Assembly (NCBI GenBank): GCA_964416195.1 | Contig: CAYQDB010000004.1 | Location: 62,001 to 126,000, forward strand | DNA: 64,000 bases | Reading direction: 5' to 3' | DNA from: CAYQDB01 sp964416195 | GTDB lineage: Bacteria > Zixibacteria > MSB-5A5 > GN15 > FEB-12 | Part shown: positions 17,196 through 26,867 of the stretch, one piece after another | Layout: every line of letters starts with the position of its first letter | Position numbering within the stretch: position 1 is the first letter of the stretch | The notes under the pieces: model-generated | Databases searched by the model: none | The model's input: the letters and a program-made list of their open reading frames with translations, nothing else | What the model was told of the DNA's origin: nothing | Position numbers and translations under genes: made by a program

Positions 17196-19418
17196 CTAAA
17201 ACTTGGGCAAGTTCCGTTTTGGGTCCGGATCAAAAGTAATGCTGATTTTCTGACCCGATGCGAATTCGATCTCGCCGTTCATGTCGAAGATTGCATAAGG
17301 ATTATCAAGAATCTTGAGGTCGGTTGACTTCTCGCCCCAGGTCTCATCGGCAGGATTTTGGTGAGTTTTATCAAGCGCTATGTAGATGTGATCGCCCGCT
17401 CGCCATGTGATGCTGTAACCCTTTCCCCCCTTCCGGTAAAGCTTGCCCTGTTGCCAGTCGCCGGTCTTGCCACCCTTTTTGACAAGAATGTGTATATGAT
17501 AACCTTCAGGACAATATGTGAGGGAAAAACCATACTGCTGCCTGCTCTTGTTGAAACGGTCCGCCTGGGATAGGTAGGTTTTGATACGCTCCACGTCCTG
17601 CTGCCGGGCGGGATTACCTGACAGCTTTGCTTTTAGCTTTCTCAACTCTCTAACGGCCGTGCCCAAGAGATACTCAGGACTCTGATTCTGGTTGATCTCG
17701 GCAATAAGCGCATCCAACTCGGTACCTGCTTCTTGGACAGTCTGCTTTTTATCGACCTTCTCCTGTCGTGCTGCTGCCGCCTCTTTCAAAACCTTACCCA
17801 AGGCTTGCTCGGCACTGTTCACTTCTCTGCCGTAGAAACTGCTGTCACTTTCGACCTGTCCCACGATCTTAGCCCACGCACTGTCGGACGGATTGAGAAG
17901 AGCGTTCTTGAACAAATCCCATAGCTTGAGCGCCCGCCCGCTCCTGGCGAACAGAACCGAGGTCGAATCCCACTGGTGGAATCCATCCAATGCAGCCTCC
18001 AGCGCTTTTTGGCCTGGAGTCAAACGAAGGCTGTCGGTAGACAGGTCGGGCTTGGGCCAACCGGCGGCATCCTGAACTGTCACTGCTACTTTCTGTATTG
18101 TTTTGTCAAGCTCACGAATCTCTGCGCCCAGTATATCCTTGTCATAAATGCTACGGATCTTCCGGGCTGGCACCAAGAACCTGTCGTACAGCCACTTCAC
18201 TGTCCAAGCGTTCTCATACTTCCTGTAAGCGGACTTGATTTTCGTGCGTTCCTCCTTGGTAGCTCCAGCCCTGCTGTAAGAATACTGCTTAAGTATGTTG
18301 TCCTCAACCCTCGTGGTTCGAGGCAAAACCCACTTGAAGTGATAGAGAAATGGCAAGGAAAACACTACCACCCAGATGAGACTGAGCACAGCCACGTATT
18401 TCGCTACCGTTCGGATTTTCGATATTCTCCGGCTGCGCCCAAGGGAATTCAGTATCCAATAGAACGGCTCCTTGATGCCCACTGGACGCATTTTAGGCGG
18501 TGGCTTGTAAATCGAACGCCCGACATCGGTGCCAATCTTTTCAGGTTGCTGGCCGGTGCTTGATACGAAAAATATCTGAAAGTCCAGTGTTCTTCCGACA
18601 ACGACCTTTAGAAACTCTTTCAGCTTAACGAGAATGTCTCTGACTGCACCGGCCCAGGCAGAGTTGGATGCGATTTTGTTGCTGGTCAGCACCCTGTCCA
18701 AAAAGACCTCGTAGTCTTCGGCGAGGAAATGTTCATCCTCGGCGCTGATCAGAACGGACTGGCTGTCAGACGAAAAACCGGGCAGGATATCTGCCTTGGT
18801 GACTACTAAGGCAATCGGAATCGGCAACCGACGATTCAGCGGCGCCAACCGTTCCAGCAGGTTGACAAAAGACGCCACATGGGTCTGGGTTCGCGACTCG
18901 GCACCCAACATTTTAGGGTCATAGAAGAACAGGATGCCTTTACAGCCCGACATAAAGTCGATGACTTTCTCAGAGAGGTCATGCCCCCCCGAGATGGAGA
19001 CGGCCTTGCCGTCGTAGTCGTATGTAACAACAGGTATTTTCTTTTTCCTGTCGACAATAGCATTAAACTGGAGAATCTTATCTCCCTTGGTGGGATCAGG
19101 AAATTTTTTCTCCTCACGGAGGTCCACCACCGTTCCAACATCCGTAGCCGTTCCAACTCCCCAGATGGAGCGGTAGTTAGTCAGAAGCTGACCTGCGGTA
19201 GCATTGTCTGTGACGGATATCTGCAGTTTTTTGGAGATCTTACACTCTTCATTGAGCACGGTGTAATAGACGGTCTTACCGGAGTTGTCATGGCCGTAGA
19301 TGCCAACACGCACCCCCGACGGCCATTCAAAACCGCCGGCCGCAGCAGTGCCCTTCTTCTTGGGTTTCGAGGCAGCTTTAGCGCCTTTCTTGAAGACCTT
19401 GAGTACCTTGCCGAACAT
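17196..19418 (-). CDS. tssM: Compact TssM/IcmF-like GTPase membrane protein
   Basis: A 740-residue protein, clearly shorter than ordinary TssM (about 1100-1200). A basic N-terminal stretch leads into a GTPase-like domain: Walker A 'GHDNSGKT' (residues 42-49) and 'VVTKADIL' (TKxD at 207-210). A single transmembrane helix follows at about 338-360 ('YVAVLSLIWVVVFSLPF'), then an alpha-helical region (about 370-630) and a beta-rich C-terminus. This matches the order of the GTPase, third TM helix and periplasmic part of TssM but lacks the N-terminal TM pair. It follows a TssL-like gene, as tssM often does. The assignment rests on topology and context rather than clear sequence identity. Confidence 0.6.
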   Translation of the reverse strand: MFGKVLKVFKKGAKAASKPKKKGTAAAGGFEWPSGVRVGIYGHDNSGKTVYYTVLNEECKISKKLQISVTDNATAGQLLTNYRSIWGVGTATDVGTVVDLREEKKFPDPTKGDKILQFNAIVDRKKKIPVVTYDYDGKAVSISGGHDLSEKVIDFMSGCKGILFFYDPKMLGAESRTQTHVASFVNLLERLAPLNRRLPIPIALVVTKADILPGFSSDSQSVLISAEDEHFLAEDYEVFLDRVLTSNKIASNSAWAGAVRDILVKLKEFLKVVVGRTLDFQIFFVSSTGQQPEKIGTDVGRSIYKPPPKMRPVGIKEPFYWILNSLGRSRRISKIRTVAKYVAVLSLIWVVVFSLPFLYHFKWVLPRTTRVEDNILKQYSYSRAGATKEERTKIKSAYRKYENAWTVKWLYDRFLVPARKIRSIYDKDILGAEIRELDKTIQKVAVTVQDAAGWPKPDLSTDSLRLTPGQKALEAALDGFHQWDSTSVLFARSGRALKLWDLFKNALLNPSDSAWAKIVGQVESDSSFYGREVNSAEQALGKVLKEAAAARQEKVDKKQTVQEAGTELDALIAEINQNQSPEYLLGTAVRELRKLKAKLSGNPARQQDVERIKTYLSQADRFNKSRQQYGFSLTYCPEGYHIHILVKKGGKTGDWQQGKLYRKGGKGYSITWRAGDHIYIALDKTHQNPADETWGEKSTDLKILDNPYAIFDMNGEIEFASGQKISITFDPDPKRNLPKF

Positions 19419-19462
19419 TACAACTCGTTCACATCCCTGTCAATCCGCCGGGCGGTCCCTAT

Positions 19463-20398
19463 TCATTTCCCGTGGTCGCCCTGCACCGTTTGCGATCGCT
19501 CCTGAAACTGTTCCAGTCGGCTTTCCCCGTAGTCGCCCCACTTCATCGGTACATACACCGCCAACAGAATAAAAAAGAGAATGACCAATCCATAAAACAG
19601 AAAGGCTGGATTGCGCTGGGCAATGACGAGGCGAAAATACCGCCAACTGGAAAAAGCCCCCTTGAACTTTCCACCAAGTTCGCCCAGAGCAGCTTTCACT
19701 TTTGACCAGAAGCTCGTCTGGATCAGATAGTTCCATTCCTTGAGGTAGTGTTCGTATTGCCGGCTCTTCTGCTTCAGCTTGTTGAAAGTGTCAACTCTTC
19801 GCAGGTGAAACTCAAGGGAAGTCCTATCGGCAATGATATCTGCTCCCAATTGCTGTCGTCGACGCGCCAACTCAAGGAACTTGAGTGGATCACCCATCGA
19901 GGCAAACTGCTCAGGGCTGAGGTCAATATTAAGACTCTTGCCGAACCTGTTCAGATAGCGAGCAATTTCGTGCAGGAGAAAGGAATTCAGGCGGTAGTTA
20001 TCGTTTAGGCTCCCGCTACGAAACAGAAGAGGAACCAGGTGGTTTTCAAAAAAGGGAACATCCTGTTTGACTCCCCGAACCCCTCGGCAGTAGCTGTACG
20101 CCCGGTTAGACTGGCCGTCGATATCGGCCTCCGACTCAAAAAACGTAATCAGCACCTGTACGGTCAGCTGACGCAGATCGGAACTGGTCAGGGGTGACTG
20201 TTTGACCTTGTTTAGAAAGAACTCGTCGAGAGCAATCGCCTTGTCACGCTGTTTTCGCAAAGCCTGGAACACGGCTCCGATGCCGTTGTATGTTTGCAGG
20301 AAGGCTTCGGTTTCAAACTGCGCGTAGTTCCGCTCGTACGTGTCGAGATATCTGAAAAGATCATCTACGTATGATCTTACGGCAACATCCTCAGTCAT
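19463..20398 (-). CDS. tssL: TssL/DotU-like inner-membrane protein
   Basis: A 311-residue protein with a helical N-terminal cytoplasmic domain (about 1-255) and one C-terminal transmembrane helix (about 263-286, 'NPAFLFYGLVILFFILLAVY'), followed by a short tail. This is the topology of TssL/DotU, the cytoplasmic hook of the T6SS membrane complex. Phrases such as 'LRQLTVQVLITFFESEADI' and 'LNDNYRLNSFLLHEIARYL' resemble the helical bundle only loosely. It is between tssK and the TssM-like gene, the position expected of tssL. A structural search would be needed to be sure that it is a true DotU homologue. Confidence 0.55.
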   Translation of the reverse strand: MTEDVAVRSYVDDLFRYLDTYERNYAQFETEAFLQTYNGIGAVFQALRKQRDKAIALDEFFLNKVKQSPLTSSDLRQLTVQVLITFFESEADIDGQSNRAYSYCRGVRGVKQDVPFFENHLVPLLFRSGSLNDNYRLNSFLLHEIARYLNRFGKSLNIDLSPEQFASMGDPLKFLELARRRQQLGADIIADRTSLEFHLRRVDTFNKLKQKSRQYEHYLKEWNYLIQTSFWSKVKAALGELGGKFKGAFSSWRYFRLVIAQRNPAFLFYGLVILFFILLAVYVPMKWGDYGESRLEQFQERSQTVQGDHGK

Positions 20399-20411
20399 CT
20401 TGTGCTACCAC

Positions 20412-21860
20412 CTAAACAGCGTAAACGATTAAGTCCATTTTCCCCAGGTTCGCAAACTTGTCGGCTTCCCCCGCCCCACGGAAAATCATGGTTAACTGTC
20501 TCACGGATGGTGACCTGAGCATGTCCTGAGGACGCAGAGCAACCTTGTTGCCGAAAGTCACCGCATCAACCTCGACCGGATCCGTTTCACCCAATCCCCG
20601 GGCTTCATTCAGACCGAGTCTTACCTGCATATTGGACCATTCCCCGACACTGAAGAGGTCCTTGGTAATCAATATCACGGTGTCCGAAACGGCGCATGGA
20701 TTCGGTACATCAATCAGCAGATAGCTCAGCTCGCCTACCTGCTCCAGCTTGCTGCTGCCGTACTCCACTACCCGGTAAGTCCTGCCGTGATACGTCAGAG
20801 TGTCGGTGGCAACCGCCTGCTTGCCCATATCTTCCCGTTTGACCTGTGCCAGGAAGCCCATGATGCTGCGCAAATTGCTGATTATGTCATCTATCGCCTG
20901 CAGGTGACTACCAAGATCGGCATGGTTGTACTCGGCCAGCAGGAACCCCTCCACCGAAGACGTAAACAGTCGAACCTCGGAGTTCATCTGCTTGACAAAG
21001 AGCTTTTCATTGAGAAAGTCCTTTAGGCCCGGTCTAAGATCCAAAAGAGTTGAGAAAACTCGAAATAGCTTCTTGGAGAATATCACCAAATAAATCGGAT
21101 GAAACGCATTCTTCCCAATGACAAAGTCATCCAGTGTCGATGATAGGTGATAGGCGAATTGATAGATCGTTTCCCTGAAAGCAATCTGCAAGCTGGTCTG
21201 CTCTCCCGCCAGCGCCCCACCGGTAGAGATAGCCGCATACGCCCGTGACGAAAGAGACAACAGGTTTTCCAAGCGGTTCCGGTAATCGGCAGCTTTTTGA
21301 GTCAGCCGCTCGTCAGCATTCAGGCTTAGGCAGGGGGGATAGTAACTGTCGGAAGGAGCCACTTCGTTGCCGTCAACGCTCAGTTGCGCGATTTGCAGGT
21401 AGCGTCCTTGCGGAAGGTTAGGCGGTTGGCCAAGCGCCAGGTGATAGTTGCCGACCAGATTCGGTATACGGGGGAGGTCCTCCTGTGGGTCCGGTTCACC
21501 GATCTGCTTCTTCGCTGCAGCTTCAATCCCGATATAGACCGGTACCACGGGACTGTCAATTTCCTTCTCAGCCCGGACGCCGCTCTGGTTTGATTCATTT
21601 ATCTCTATAATACCGCCATCCGGTGTTATTGCCTGACACCGGACCACTTCAACGCTCAAGCGGTTGGCGCTTACCGAAAGGTTAAGACTCAATGCAGGCT
21701 TTCCCGAAGACGTTTTCCTTACTAACCCGTATTTATCGCTGACATCAAGAGCGTACCATCGAGACAGCTCTTCAAAGTATTTTTCCTGGTCTTTCAGATG
21801 CTGCTGGGTGACCAGCATCCCGTCCTGCCAGTTCACCGAATATAAGTTCAAGTCGCTCAT
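20412..21860 (-). CDS. tssK: T6SS baseplate protein TssK
   Basis: A 482-residue protein that opens with the TssK hallmark 'VNWQDGMLVTQQHLKDQEKY', where a Trp-x-x-Gly-Met-x-x-x-x-Gln-His core marks the N-terminal shell domain. A mid helical region of about residues 180-330 and a C-terminal beta domain complete the usual length (about 440-480). TssK trimers link the baseplate to the membrane complex through TssL/TssM, consistent with the two membrane genes directly downstream (13-base gap to the TssL-like gene). The gene is separated from tssG by 176 bases with no clear signals. Confidence 0.85.
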   Translation of the reverse strand: MSDLNLYSVNWQDGMLVTQQHLKDQEKYFEELSRWYALDVSDKYGLVRKTSSGKPALSLNLSVSANRLSVEVVRCQAITPDGGIIEINESNQSGVRAEKEIDSPVVPVYIGIEAAAKKQIGEPDPQEDLPRIPNLVGNYHLALGQPPNLPQGRYLQIAQLSVDGNEVAPSDSYYPPCLSLNADERLTQKAADYRNRLENLLSLSSRAYAAISTGGALAGEQTSLQIAFRETIYQFAYHLSSTLDDFVIGKNAFHPIYLVIFSKKLFRVFSTLLDLRPGLKDFLNEKLFVKQMNSEVRLFTSSVEGFLLAEYNHADLGSHLQAIDDIISNLRSIMGFLAQVKREDMGKQAVATDTLTYHGRTYRVVEYGSSKLEQVGELSYLLIDVPNPCAVSDTVILITKDLFSVGEWSNMQVRLGLNEARGLGETDPVEVDAVTFGNKVALRPQDMLRSPSVRQLTMIFRGAGEADKFANLGKMDLIVYAV

Positions 21861-22036
21861 TACTTTGCCTCAAGAATTACAGGAGGAATTTATGCACAGC
21901 CGATTACTATGTCAACATCAATAGATACTATTTGTCACAGTCCTTTCCGTACGGGGTAGACGTGCCCGTTTGCCGCACCAGGCCACCTTGAGCGAAGTCG
22001 AAGAGTAATGAAATACACTGTGTGAAGCCGCAATTG

Positions 22037-22951
22037 TCAAACGAATGTAGAATACCCAAGGTACCCTTTCCCATCTTTTCTGCCGAGAACAAGCCCGCGC
22101 CTGTCAACTTTAACTGTAATCCGGCAATCCAAATTGCTTGACATACAAATACTCAACACCCACTCGAGTTTTCGGCGTTGCGGTTTGCCGGGTAAAAGGT
22201 CACGGACTTTGTCCGGGGCCACTCCGCGTACCTGCAATTCGTAACTCGAATCGTACTCCTTGAATGATCTGCCGACAACAAATCCTTCCCCAAGGGAGCT
22301 TGACGCCGATCCCAGACGAGACCGAATGCTGTCCGGGATAGCATATTCAGACTTAACATTCTCGATTATGCGGAAATCATATCCAAAGAGATAACGTAAG
22401 ACCTCCTCAACAAAACGAGGATTACCCGCCCAGAAATGAAAACTCGGCAGGATTGAGGCCCAGAACAACGTCTCCCCAACGTCCGGAGACTGCTCCCAGG
22501 GCGCGAAGTCAACCAGTTTCAGATACCGCAATAAGTGTGTCAGGTCCACCAATCCAAAGGAGAACTTAAGGGACTGATACATGGCAACGGCATTATGGCG
22601 AATAACAGCAGCATCGAAGGGAGCCATGAAGGCACGAGCTTTGTCTTCCCATTCTCCTGTGCGTGAGGTGCCCCCATGGAACCCATAGAACATCTGATAG
22701 GGCATATAGTCGACGGCGCTAGGGTAGCCGACCTTTAACACTATTCGAGTGTCATCCTCTATGGCCGTGCCCGGCTTTGGACTCTGCTTTTGGATCTCGC
22801 CCCGGTAATTCTCATATTCACCGACAGCAAAGATATCAATGCGGTTTATGTCGACACCATTCTTCGCCAGCACGCTGAGGGCCGTTGTGTAGTGGAACGG
22901 ATTTTGGCGGCTGCAGAAGTCAGGCATCACCTTTTGCTCCGCCCCAATCAT
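22037..22951 (-). CDS. tssG: T6SS baseplate TssG with PASTA-like N-terminus
   Basis: A 304-residue TssG-type wedge protein, identified by position after tssF (stop/start ATGA overlap of 4 bases) and by late TssG-like phrases ('GETLFWASILPSFHFWAGNP', 'GEGFVVGRSFKEYD', 'YELQVRGV'). The first 76 or so residues are different: they read like a PASTA fold, with 'ALSVLAKNGVDINRIDIF' then 'GEIQKQSPKPGTAIEDD' and 'IVLKVGYP', matching the G-x-I-x-x-Q-x-P-x-x-G-x pattern. PASTA domains elsewhere bind peptidoglycan or act as spacers, but a baseplate protein is cytoplasmic. The start is chosen for the overlap; an ATG 24 bases downstream is possible. Confidence 0.7.
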   Translation of the reverse strand: MIGAEQKVMPDFCSRQNPFHYTTALSVLAKNGVDINRIDIFAVGEYENYRGEIQKQSPKPGTAIEDDTRIVLKVGYPSAVDYMPYQMFYGFHGGTSRTGEWEDKARAFMAPFDAAVIRHNAVAMYQSLKFSFGLVDLTHLLRYLKLVDFAPWEQSPDVGETLFWASILPSFHFWAGNPRFVEEVLRYLFGYDFRIIENVKSEYAIPDSIRSRLGSASSSLGEGFVVGRSFKEYDSSYELQVRGVAPDKVRDLLPGKPQRRKLEWVLSICMSSNLDCRITVKVDRRGLVLGRKDGKGYLGYSTFV

Positions 22952-24612
22952 TGACTGACAACCTCGATTTTGAACTGGGTGTTAACAGGCGAACGAGATT
23001 TCAAAAAACTCCTAAGGCGCGTTTGCAGTATTGCGGTCTCGTCGTCGGAGTGGAACTCCTCACCGTTGACTCTAACCATGACGATGATACAACGCCTGAC
23101 GCCCCGTCCGGCCCGTTCGACGCCATTTTCGCAAGTTGCATCTTTGATCCTCGGGTCGAACGTAAGCGCCCAGTTTACTATTTCGGGGAAGGTCAGAGCG
23201 CGATCGCGACTGCGAAGCCGGGCTGAGGCTTCGGTAATAACCTGCTGGTCGGTCTTGGCAGGAATGGCGCCAGCGGTCGGAACGACATTTTCAACCGACT
23301 CTATTCCCGGATGATTTTCATACAGTTCGACAATCTTGCCCGCTGCGATGGCATTGGCGGCAACCCCGGCTGTAATTGAATAGGTAACAGAAATGGAATC
23401 GGGGGGTAGTTCGACCGTAGACGAAAAGTCAAACCACAGCACCAACCTCTCGTTGCGCTCTTCAAGAGAATAGTATCTCTGGGAACGATCCCGCTGAATC
23501 CGATGCATCCCGGCATATTCGCGGCCGTCGGAATCGACTACGCTGGTAATCTCCAGGATGGTGGAAATAGGTTCGGGAAGCTCAATCTCGACCAGCCGGC
23601 TACCTCCGGTATGTTTGAACAACTTGAGCTCATTCTTGTTGACGGCAATAAAGCAGTCAAAGCGAATGTCAAAGGGGGATTGTAGCGTCGATCTGTCTCC
23701 GCCCGGGGGGAGGTCCAGCCGCATCCAGTATAGGCTTGAACTCAATGCGCCGGCATCAATACCGCTGCGGCTTAGAATCACTGACAGCTCTTCAGCCGGA
23801 GGGCTCATTTCCCAAGTGACGGCAAACGATTCCGGCAGCACCATAAAGCTGTCTTCGAGCGGTTTCAAAAGATCAGCATTAGTTCGCAGTCCGCCCCAAT
23901 CCCTCTCCTGCTCGCCGGAGCCCAGTATCTGGTCAATACCACCGGCAAGACCGGGGCAGAAACCGCAGTCCTCGTGAAACGATCCGACCCTGGAGCCGGG
24001 ATACCAGCGTGCCCAGCGGAGCTGTTTCTGTACGGGCGACGTCGCCTTCAAGAATAGTACAGCCCCGGACAGAGCCGTCGGTTGGCCGCTGTAATCAATT
24101 GCAACAAACACTTGTCCCAGACCGCTTGAGGGAATCGTGGGAGGCGCCACTGCTGCTGGGGACTTTTCCCCCTCTGCAACCGGCGAGAGGTCTATGATCG
24201 AATCCTCGAGTCTCAGGAAGATATGCTTGGCCCGTGCAGAAAACAGTTTCTCATTCTGTAGAGAGGAGAAAAAAAAGGTCTGCCCACCTTCACGCTTCTC
24301 TTTATAGAAAAAGCGTGTGTGAGGATCAACTTCGACTTCAGGGTCTACCGGCAGGCAACGCATGACAGTATAAGCAGGCACCGGCCACCGCTTGCTCTCG
24401 GGCGAAAGTGACTTTATCAGCGAGCCGGTTGCAACATCCCAGGTAACATCCAGTCTCCTGTCGATTCTCGAAAGCTGGTCTGAGTACAACTGCAGGAGGA
24501 TTCTCACTATCGGATCCAGCCGTTCGGGAGATTCGGGAATCTGGTTATCCCAAGCCCGCAACTGGCGGTGCATATCAGCGAAAATCTGTTCCGATGAGCG
24601 TGACTTGTCCAC
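22948..24612 (-). CDS. tssF: T6SS baseplate protein TssF
   Basis: A 554-residue TssF (VasA-like) wedge protein. It is recognisable by the N-terminal helical section 'DPIVRILLQLYSDQLSRIDR', the conserved 'PAYTVMRCLPVDPEVEVDPH' followed by 'TRFFYKEKREG', the mid part with 'LPPGGDRSTLQSPFDIRFDCF' and the baseplate J-like C-terminal section 'EASARLRSRDRALTFPEIVN'. TssF pairs with TssG in a 2:1 complex forming the wedge with TssE and TssK. It lies 31 bases after tssE and overlaps tssG by 4 bases. Composition is like its neighbours. Confidence 0.8.
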   Translation of the reverse strand: MDKSRSSEQIFADMHRQLRAWDNQIPESPERLDPIVRILLQLYSDQLSRIDRRLDVTWDVATGSLIKSLSPESKRWPVPAYTVMRCLPVDPEVEVDPHTRFFYKEKREGGQTFFFSSLQNEKLFSARAKHIFLRLEDSIIDLSPVAEGEKSPAAVAPPTIPSSGLGQVFVAIDYSGQPTALSGAVLFLKATSPVQKQLRWARWYPGSRVGSFHEDCGFCPGLAGGIDQILGSGEQERDWGGLRTNADLLKPLEDSFMVLPESFAVTWEMSPPAEELSVILSRSGIDAGALSSSLYWMRLDLPPGGDRSTLQSPFDIRFDCFIAVNKNELKLFKHTGGSRLVEIELPEPISTILEITSVVDSDGREYAGMHRIQRDRSQRYYSLEERNERLVLWFDFSSTVELPPDSISVTYSITAGVAANAIAAGKIVELYENHPGIESVENVVPTAGAIPAKTDQQVITEASARLRSRDRALTFPEIVNWALTFDPRIKDATCENGVERAGRGVRRCIIVMVRVNGEEFHSDDETAILQTRLRSFLKSRSPVNTQFKIEVVSQ

Positions 24613-24643
24613 GTCTATACTTTACCTACCCTGTTGGGAACGG

Positions 24644-25018
24644 TTACCCCAGCGCGAAATCGGCTTCAAATTTCCCTTCTTCGTCGCCATCGTGATAGTT
24701 TCCACTCACTTTTACAACAACTCCCAGTGCATGAGGATGGCTATTGGCGACGTTTACAAAAGAGACCGAGACGTTATACAGTCGCTTCTCATACTTGTCG
24801 ATAGCGTTCCTCAAACTGGCTCTGATATCCGCCTTGCTGGCCATCAGAATATCAGAGTATTCCTTTTCCCAGAGGTCACACCCAAACTCCCGGTCGAAGG
24901 GAATCGTACCCATGCGCGTGCTCAAAAGCAGACCAATCGAATAGGCCAATGACTGCTTCAGGTCAGTCCTAGGTAGATAGCCGTCGCGGAGGATCAGGGG
25001 AATGGCGAGGTATTCCAT
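24644..25018 (-). CDS. tssE: T6SS baseplate protein TssE (gp25-like)
   Basis: A 124-residue gp25-like lysozyme-fold wedge protein, the usual TssE length. Characteristic features are 'LAYSIGLLLSTRMGTIPFD' and 'REFGCDLWEKEYSDILMA', where the basic-acidic 'DREFGCDLWE' matches the family's GT-x-P-x-x-x-x-F/YG-x-x-L signature, and a C-terminal beta hairpin 'GVVVKVSGNY'. TssE anchors the first sheath ring to the baseplate. The gene is between vgrG (9-base gap) and tssF (31-base gap). Confidence 0.88.
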   Translation of the reverse strand: MEYLAIPLILRDGYLPRTDLKQSLAYSIGLLLSTRMGTIPFDREFGCDLWEKEYSDILMASKADIRASLRNAIDKYEKRLYNVSVSFVNVANSHPHALGVVVKVSGNYHDGDEEGKFEADFALG

Positions 25019-25027
25019 CGAACAGAC

Positions 25028-26794
25028 TTAATTTATTTTCACCAGTGAACCCTTTACGGTCACAATGACGCCGCCTTCCAGAGTCGCATTCATACCAGCC
25101 TTTACGTCGTGATTCATGCTCGCTTCGCTTTTGAGATTGCCGCCGGCTTTGAGCTGCAGGTCCTGCGTGCTCTCTTCTTTGATGGCTGCTGCGGATTTGA
25201 GGGTTATGTCGCCGCTGGTACTCTCAAGGCTGATGTTGGCGCCGCTCAGACTGATATCGCCCTGGCTTTCGATGACGATTTTCGGGCCGTCAAGTGTGAG
25301 CGTGATCGAGTTCTTGCTATCTTTCTGAACGATGACAAGAGCTTCGGATCCATCGGTATCAGAAAAATAAATCTCATTGCCGCTCTTGGTGCGAAATAGC
25401 TTGAGGTTGTTATCTGCGCCCTTCCAGCCCACGGGATGGTCTACCGGGGGGATGTCCTTGCCATTGTACAGACTTCCCAGAATCAAAGGCAGAGAGGGAT
25501 TGCCCTGTTCATAACCAATCAGGACCTCGTCATCCACCTCCGGAAGACAGTAGAAACCCTTTTTTTCTCCGGCGTGCGGGGTGAGTACCCGTACCCAGAT
25601 CTCGGGGGCAGCTTTGGAGGCATCCTTCACGTTCCAGTGAAACTTGATCTTTACCCGACCGAGCTGATCGGGATCGTCGGTGTCAACCACAAGGCCGGTC
25701 TGGAGGTCTGTAAACAGTGTACGGGCAAACTTCCGTTGGGGGAAAGCTATATCCAGAGGAGTACAGGTAAACGTGTTGTGGTATTTCCCGCTCTCGTCAA
25801 ACATGTGTTTGATCGACTTGACCCAGAACAGGCCGTCAAACTTATCCATCCCCTTGATCTTGACGCAGTGCCCGACAGCCACCGCGGGAATAGTGGACTG
25901 GCCGTGACAAGTGACCATCCCACCAACAACGCTTTCCCTCACAAGCTCAAGGGCTTGATCCAGGTCCCCCTGGCTGCCGGACTTCAAGCCCGACGTGAAA
26001 CTTGCATCCGGGTACATCTCCTTCGAGGCATCATGGGACACCTTTGACAAACCTGACAGGGATGTCCTCAGGGCTCCAGAGGTCTCACTTTCATATACCT
26101 CCTTTTTGGAGTTATCATAAACTTGTGAACCGATCTTTTCGATACCGGTCCCCAGTCCCATGGAAAACGCCCCCAGCGACTCTCGCCAGACCAGCTCCTC
26201 ACTCTTGGCGCTGGAAGCGCCGGCCAGGCTGAATTCCTTGCCGTCATAAAAGGCGAACATCCCGCTCTTTGAGGACAACCGCATTATATACTGATAGTCG
26301 GTTTCGCGATATTGAACGCTGTACTTCAGCGAACCTTTGGTCGCATCAATCGTGCCGACAGTAATAGGGTATTTTCTAACAATGGAATTGATGATATCGC
26401 TGGCGCTCAGCTCGTGATACAGAGCATTCTGCCGGGCGCCATCTGACGCAATCGTTGGACTGTGTGCGGTCACCAGCACAGTGTTGAGCCCATCGATACT
26501 GTTTTCCAGGCTCACCTCGGTTACCAGGCCGACAAATTCCAGGTTACGTGCCGGGTCAATCACACCGCCGTAGGGTGTGATTGTTACCGAGATCGCCTTG
26601 CCCAGAAAGGAAGTGTACTTAGACGGATCATCGAAGTCTTTTTCGGACGAGGCCTTACCAAGCTGCCGAATCCTCATCTTGAGAATGTGATGATCATCGA
26701 CAAACTGATCCAACAGGACCGAAGAGATGTCGTACTTGATCTCCTTGTTATCTACTCGGACCCGGCATTCCGCCGCTGTTTGAAGAGCTGCCAT
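25028..26794 (-). CDS. vgrG: T6SS spike protein VgrG (subtype-iii-like)
   Basis: A 588-residue VgrG. The N-terminal gp27-like part runs to about residue 370. The gp5-like OB domain is marked by 'TGLVVDTDDPDQLGRVKIKF' and 'VLIGYEQGNPSLPLILGSLY', followed by 'YNGKDIPPV', and the C-terminal beta-prism has regular repeats of the 'ISLESTSGDITLKS' kind. No enzymatic extension follows the prism. The shape and length match the VgrG of Bacteroidetes T6SS-iii systems. ATG at 26794 is preferred over a TTG 9 bases earlier. It follows the Hcp-like gene and precedes tssE. Confidence 0.88.
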   Translation of the reverse strand: MAALQTAAECRVRVDNKEIKYDISSVLLDQFVDDHHILKMRIRQLGKASSEKDFDDPSKYTSFLGKAISVTITPYGGVIDPARNLEFVGLVTEVSLENSIDGLNTVLVTAHSPTIASDGARQNALYHELSASDIINSIVRKYPITVGTIDATKGSLKYSVQYRETDYQYIMRLSSKSGMFAFYDGKEFSLAGASSAKSEELVWRESLGAFSMGLGTGIEKIGSQVYDNSKKEVYESETSGALRTSLSGLSKVSHDASKEMYPDASFTSGLKSGSQGDLDQALELVRESVVGGMVTCHGQSTIPAVAVGHCVKIKGMDKFDGLFWVKSIKHMFDESGKYHNTFTCTPLDIAFPQRKFARTLFTDLQTGLVVDTDDPDQLGRVKIKFHWNVKDASKAAPEIWVRVLTPHAGEKKGFYCLPEVDDEVLIGYEQGNPSLPLILGSLYNGKDIPPVDHPVGWKGADNNLKLFRTKSGNEIYFSDTDGSEALVIVQKDSKNSITLTLDGPKIVIESQGDISLSGANISLESTSGDITLKSAAAIKEESTQDLQLKAGGNLKSEASMNHDVKAGMNATLEGGVIVTVKGSLVKIN

Positions 26795-26867
26795 AGATAC
26801 CAACCCTGGTTATTCACAGTACCTCTGCCGGGCAACCGATCCGTTTACCCGGCAGAGATGAATTTGC

